DNA from: Propionibacterium sp. | Lineage (GTDB): Bacteria; Actinomycetota; Actinomycetes; Propionibacteriales; Propionibacteriaceae | Length of the DNA stretch: 64,000 nt | Direction of reading: 5' to 3' | Assembly (NCBI GenBank): GCA_012517405.1 | Contig: JAAYVB010000001.1 | Coordinates: 223,042-287,041 of the forward strand | Shown here: piece by piece, positions 61,225 to 64,000 of the stretch | Layout: every line of letters starts with the position of its first letter | Position numbering within the stretch: the first letter of the stretch is position 1 | Made by a program: the position numbers and the translations under genes | The notes under the pieces: generated by a model | Database searches by the model: none | Told to the model about the DNA's origin: nothing | What the model saw: the letters and a program-made list of their open reading frames with translations, nothing else

Positions 61225-62751
61225 ATGGCGACGCAGCCTTTGTTCGACCCGACCCGCTTCGATCCGGGACGGGTAGTGCTCCCTGACATCGAACTGGTGC
61301 GCGGCCTGGGCAAGGCCACCGACGTGGTGATCGGGGTGGCCGAATCGAACGGCCGCACCACTTTGGTGGGTGCGGGCTCCGAACTGGAGAGCAAGGCGGG
61401 CAAGGCCGGCAGCGCGCTGCTGGGATTGCTCAGCCAGGGGCCGGGTCACGCGATCGACCAGGTGACCGAGCTCAATCTGCCGGGATTGCGGGTTCTCGCG
61501 GTGGGCATCGGCGCCGATCTTGATCTGCAGCCCGAGGACCTGCGCCGCGCCGCCGGCCTAGGTGTGCGCCGAGCGTTGCGCGCCGATGCTGCCGGCCAGC
61601 GCCGGATCGTGATCAGTCTGGACGCCGGCACCGACGCCCAGGTGCAGGCGGTGGCCGAGGGCGCCCTGCTCGCCGCCGATGGCTTCCGCAAGCTCACCCA
61701 TCGGCCCGCGCCGCCGGCCATCGAGTCGATCGGCATCGTCGGCTCGTCACGGTCGTCCCAGCAGGCTCTGGCGACCGCACGCGTCACCGCCCAGGCTGTG
61801 TGCACGGCCCGCGATTGGACGAATCTGCCCGCCAATCTGCTGGGACCGAACGACTTGGCCGAGCAGGCCCGCGGTTACCTGAAGGACACCCGGGTCGAGA
61901 TCGAGGTCCTCGACGAACGAGCCCTGGAGAAGGCCGGCTATGGCGGCATCCTGGCGGTGGGCGCCGGCTCGGCCAGACCGCCGCGACTGCTCCGGCTGGA
62001 CTACCGTCCGCGCGGCGCGAACCGGCATCTGGTGCTGATCGGCAAGGGCATCACCTACGATTCCGGCGGCTACAACCTGAAACCGGCCGAAAGCCTCAAG
62101 ACGATGAAATGCGACATGGCCGGTGCCGCCTCGGTGATCGTCGCCACCCGCGCCGTCGCCGATCTGGGCTTGTCGGTTCACGTCACCGCCTATGCCCCGC
62201 TGGCCGAGTCGATGATCTCGGGCAGCGCCTATCGTCCCGGCGACGTGCTGACGATCTTCGACGGCACCACCGTCGAGAACATCGATTCGGACTGTGAAGG
62301 ACGCATCGTCTTGGCCGATGCGCTGGCCAGGGCGAATGCCGATCAGGCAGACATGGTCGTCGATATCGCGACGCTGACCGGTGCCTGCATGGTCGCGCTG
62401 GGCACCCGGGTGGCCGGGTTGATGGCCAGCGACGATGCCGCCGCCGACCGGCTCCTGGATGCGGCAGAGACCGCGGGCGAAGAGTTCTGGCAGTTACCGA
62501 TCACCGAGCATGTCCGCAGCCAATTGCCCTCCGAGGTGGCCGATCTTCGGTCGAAAGCCGACCGGTATGGCGGCGCACTGTTCGCGGGGGCATTTCTGCA
62601 GCATTTCGTGGCCGATCAGACCAGCTGGGCTCATCTGGATGTTGCCGGACCGGCATGGAACCGTGATGCGGCGCACGACTACGTACCCGCGCAGGCGACC
62701 GGGATGGGCGTGCGGACGCTGATCGCCTTGGCGGCGTCGATGGCCGGCTGA
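61225..62751 (+). CDS. pepA: Leucyl aminopeptidase (M17 family)
   Basis: Two-metal cytosolic aminopeptidase of 508 aa. The N-terminal macro-like domain (about 1-185) is followed by the M17 catalytic domain: LIGKGITYDSGGYNLKPA with the metal-binding Lys and Asp, MKCDMAGAA, and NIDSDCEGRIVLADAL, the family active-site block (normally NTDAEGR). It forms hexamers in relatives. M. tuberculosis pepB lies next to gcvT in the same divergent arrangement. GGAGG precedes the ATG. Confidence 0.94.
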   Translation: MATQPLFDPTRFDPGRVVLPDIELVRGLGKATDVVIGVAESNGRTTLVGAGSELESKAGKAGSALLGLLSQGPGHAIDQVTELNLPGLRVLAVGIGADLDLQPEDLRRAAGLGVRRALRADAAGQRRIVISLDAGTDAQVQAVAEGALLAADGFRKLTHRPAPPAIESIGIVGSSRSSQQALATARVTAQAVCTARDWTNLPANLLGPNDLAEQARGYLKDTRVEIEVLDERALEKAGYGGILAVGAGSARPPRLLRLDYRPRGANRHLVLIGKGITYDSGGYNLKPAESLKTMKCDMAGAASVIVATRAVADLGLSVHVTAYAPLAESMISGSAYRPGDVLTIFDGTTVENIDSDCEGRIVLADALARANADQADMVVDIATLTGACMVALGTRVAGLMASDDAAADRLLDAAETAGEEFWQLPITEHVRSQLPSEVADLRSKADRYGGALFAGAFLQHFVADQTSWAHLDVAGPAWNRDAAHDYVPAQATGMGVRTLIALAASMAG

Positions 62752-62787
62752 TTGCGTCTTGGGCGTTGCTGCGTGCGCTCCGAGCGC

Positions 62788-63156
62788 TCAGCGGTGCCGG
62801 GCGTCCCAGTCGCGTTTGCGTTGCGGGTACGGGACCACGCCGGCCTGATAGGCGGGAATGTCGTGTTTGGCGCAGAAGTCGAAGGCCCAGGCCGCCGACG
62901 GGATGCTGCGGCGGATCCACTCACCGTCGTAGGCAATCAGCAACAGCGACGGCTTGTTGAACCGGGTAGCCGATTCGACCCAGCCCTCGACCCCGCGGCG
63001 CTGCTTGATGAAGTCGCCCAGTACCGAGCGGGTGGCATCGTCCAGCCCGCGGTCCTGTTTGGCGGTGGACGCTCGGCGGCGCGTCCGCGAGAAGAACCGT
63101 CCGATCGCATTCACGCTGTCCATTATTGCGTGGGCGACCTGATTGACTGCCCGCAC
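62788..63156 (-). CDS. Conserved-looking hypothetical protein
   Basis: A 122-aa soluble, basic protein (GTG at 63156, or ATG at 63123 giving 111 aa). The segment [13 protein letters not shown] and the C-terminal [16 protein letters not shown] give an alpha/beta pattern without known motifs. It is convergent with pepA and divergent from the E2 gene. I do not recognise its family. Confidence 0.6.
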   Translation of the reverse strand: MRAVNQVAHAIMDSVNAIGRFFSRTRRRASTAKQDRGLDDATRSVLGDFIKQRRGVEGWVESATRFNKPSLLLIAYDGEWIRRSIPSAAWAFDFCAKHDIPAYQAGVVPYPQRKRDWDARHR

Positions 63157-63329
63157 GCATCACCCGCTGTACCGCCGGCCGCGACCGGCGGGATCTGGGC
63201 GCCTCCTGGACGGGGTCAGCTTGCGGCGAACAAATCCGGCTATCGCGGGTTCACGCCCACCGCACAGATGAGCCAATCGGGCTAGGCTACAAAGAGGTAC
63301 CACCGGCATTTCGAAGGAGAGCCTTACCC

Positions 63330-64000
63330 ATGTCGACTGAAGTCACCCTGCCCGCCCTGGGAGAGAGCGTCACAGAAGGAACCGTCTCACGTTGGCTCAA
63401 GGAAGTCGGCGAGCATGTCGATGCCGACGAACCCTTGCTGGAGGTCAGCACGGACAAGGTCGACACGGAGATCCCCTCACCAGCATCCGGCGTCCTGCTG
63501 GAGATCAAATACAACGAGGACGATGTCGCCCCGGTCGGCGCTGTGCTGGCCGTCATCGGCGATGCATCCGAGCAGTCGACCGCTCCGGCAACCGAGGGCG
63601 TCGAGCAGACCGCGGCCCCTGGTGCGGTGGAGCAGGCTGAGGAAGCGCCGACTCCCAGCGAGCCCGCTCCCACGAGCAAGCCGGCATCGGCGGGCGACGC
63701 CACCGAGGTCGTGCTCCCGGCTCTGGGCGAGTCGGTGACCGAGGGCACCGTTTCACGCTGGCTGAAAGAGGTCGGCGAGCAGGTCGACGCCGACGAGCCG
63801 CTGCTCGAGGTGAGCACCGACAAGGTCGACACCGAGATCCCCTCCCCGGCGTCCGGTGTACTGCTGGAGATCCGCGTCCATGAGGACGAGGTCGCTGCCG
63901 TTGGCTCCGTGCTCGGCCTGGTGGGTTCGCCCGCCGCTGCACCGGCACCCGCTGCACCCGCACCTGCCGCTCCGGCCGCACCTGCTGCTCCGGCCGCACC
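63330..64000 (+). CDS. sucB: Dihydrolipoamide acyltransferase E2, two lipoyl domains (C-terminus outside window)
   Basis: Core E2 of a 2-oxo-acid dehydrogenase complex. The visible ~223 residues hold two nearly identical lipoyl domains (about 3-77 and 130-204), each with the lipoylation motif TDKVDTE (first Lys at 43), joined by an Ala/Pro/Thr/Glu-rich linker; an Ala/Pro-rich linker follows. In mycobacteria the E2 gene at this place (Rv2215, dlaT) serves pyruvate dehydrogenase and peroxynitrite reductase, so the partner E1 cannot be told from this part. AAGGAG precedes the ATG. Confidence 0.88.
   Translation, partial: MSTEVTLPALGESVTEGTVSRWLKEVGEHVDADEPLLEVSTDKVDTEIPSPASGVLLEIKYNEDDVAPVGAVLAVIGDASEQSTAPATEGVEQTAAPGAVEQAEEAPTPSEPAPTSKPASAGDATEVVLPALGESVTEGTVSRWLKEVGEQVDADEPLLEVSTDKVDTEIPSPASGVLLEIRVHEDEVAAVGSVLGLVGSPAAAPAPAAPAPAAPAAPAAPAA

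Overview
This window is chromosomal DNA from a high-GC Gram-positive bacterium (Actinomycetota). The gene content and order recall the Mycobacterium tuberculosis stretch running from murF/murE/pbpB/mraZ through idsA2, a PASTA-type kinase, aroG, plsC, trpD, an ErpA-type protein, gcvT and pepB to the 2-oxo-acid dehydrogenase E2 gene. Lineage-typical families include DUF3040, DUF3043, a MacS/MacR-type two-component pair, PspA with PspAA, a sunset-domain protein and a GuaB1-type GMP reductase. A three-gene sdhCAB operon and the overall content would suit Propionibacteriaceae, but that family placement is an inference. I saw no rRNA, tRNA, CRISPR array or insertion sequence, and no gene-free stretch longer than 300 bases.

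Layout. 1-6514 (minus): the dcw cluster mraZ-rsmH-ftsL-ftsI-murE-murF, mostly coupled by 4-base overlaps, behind an array of MraZ-box-like 10-bp repeats. 6805-11182 (plus): MoxR ATPase, DUF58 protein and a transglutaminase-like membrane protein. 11200-14022 (minus): glycerate kinase, a DUF3040 protein and a cation-diffusion-facilitator homologue with altered metal ligands. 14158-19758: a YhgE/Pip protein and an MMPL/RND exporter with a C-terminal ABC-ATPase-like extension, divergent from a TetR regulator. 19887-23451: sdhCAB. 23626-25231: phosphate transporter and a small membrane protein.

25235-30171 (minus) is the most unusual part. It is a compact probable operon coding for a J-domain/kinase-like protein, a vWA protein, a divergent adenylosuccinate-synthetase (PurA) paralogue, an NrtR-like regulator with a dead Nudix box, and a PanE-like reductase. 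Its promoter looks leaderless and carries a palindrome over the -10 element. I propose it as a candidate uncharacterised stress or conflict system centred on nucleotide metabolism.

30296-45871: HelD-like ATPase, metF, polyprenyl diphosphate synthase, PASTA kinase, EamA permease, MBL hydrolase, threonine aldolase coupled to class II DAHP synthase, then plsC-plsC-like-macS-macR. 45979-52551: envelope and hydrolase genes (lipoprotein metalloprotease-like, M23 peptidase), a DEDDh/GIY-YIG nuclease, a stand-alone Lrp-type domain, cyclophilin and a sunset-domain membrane protein. 52672-54109: a 21-bp direct-repeat array ahead of a coupled HTH gene and prepilin-peptidase-like gene. 54155-64000: trpD, a receiver-like protein, guaB1, erpA, pspA/pspAA, DUF3043 protein, gcvT, pepA and the start of the dihydrolipoamide acyltransferase gene, which runs off the window.
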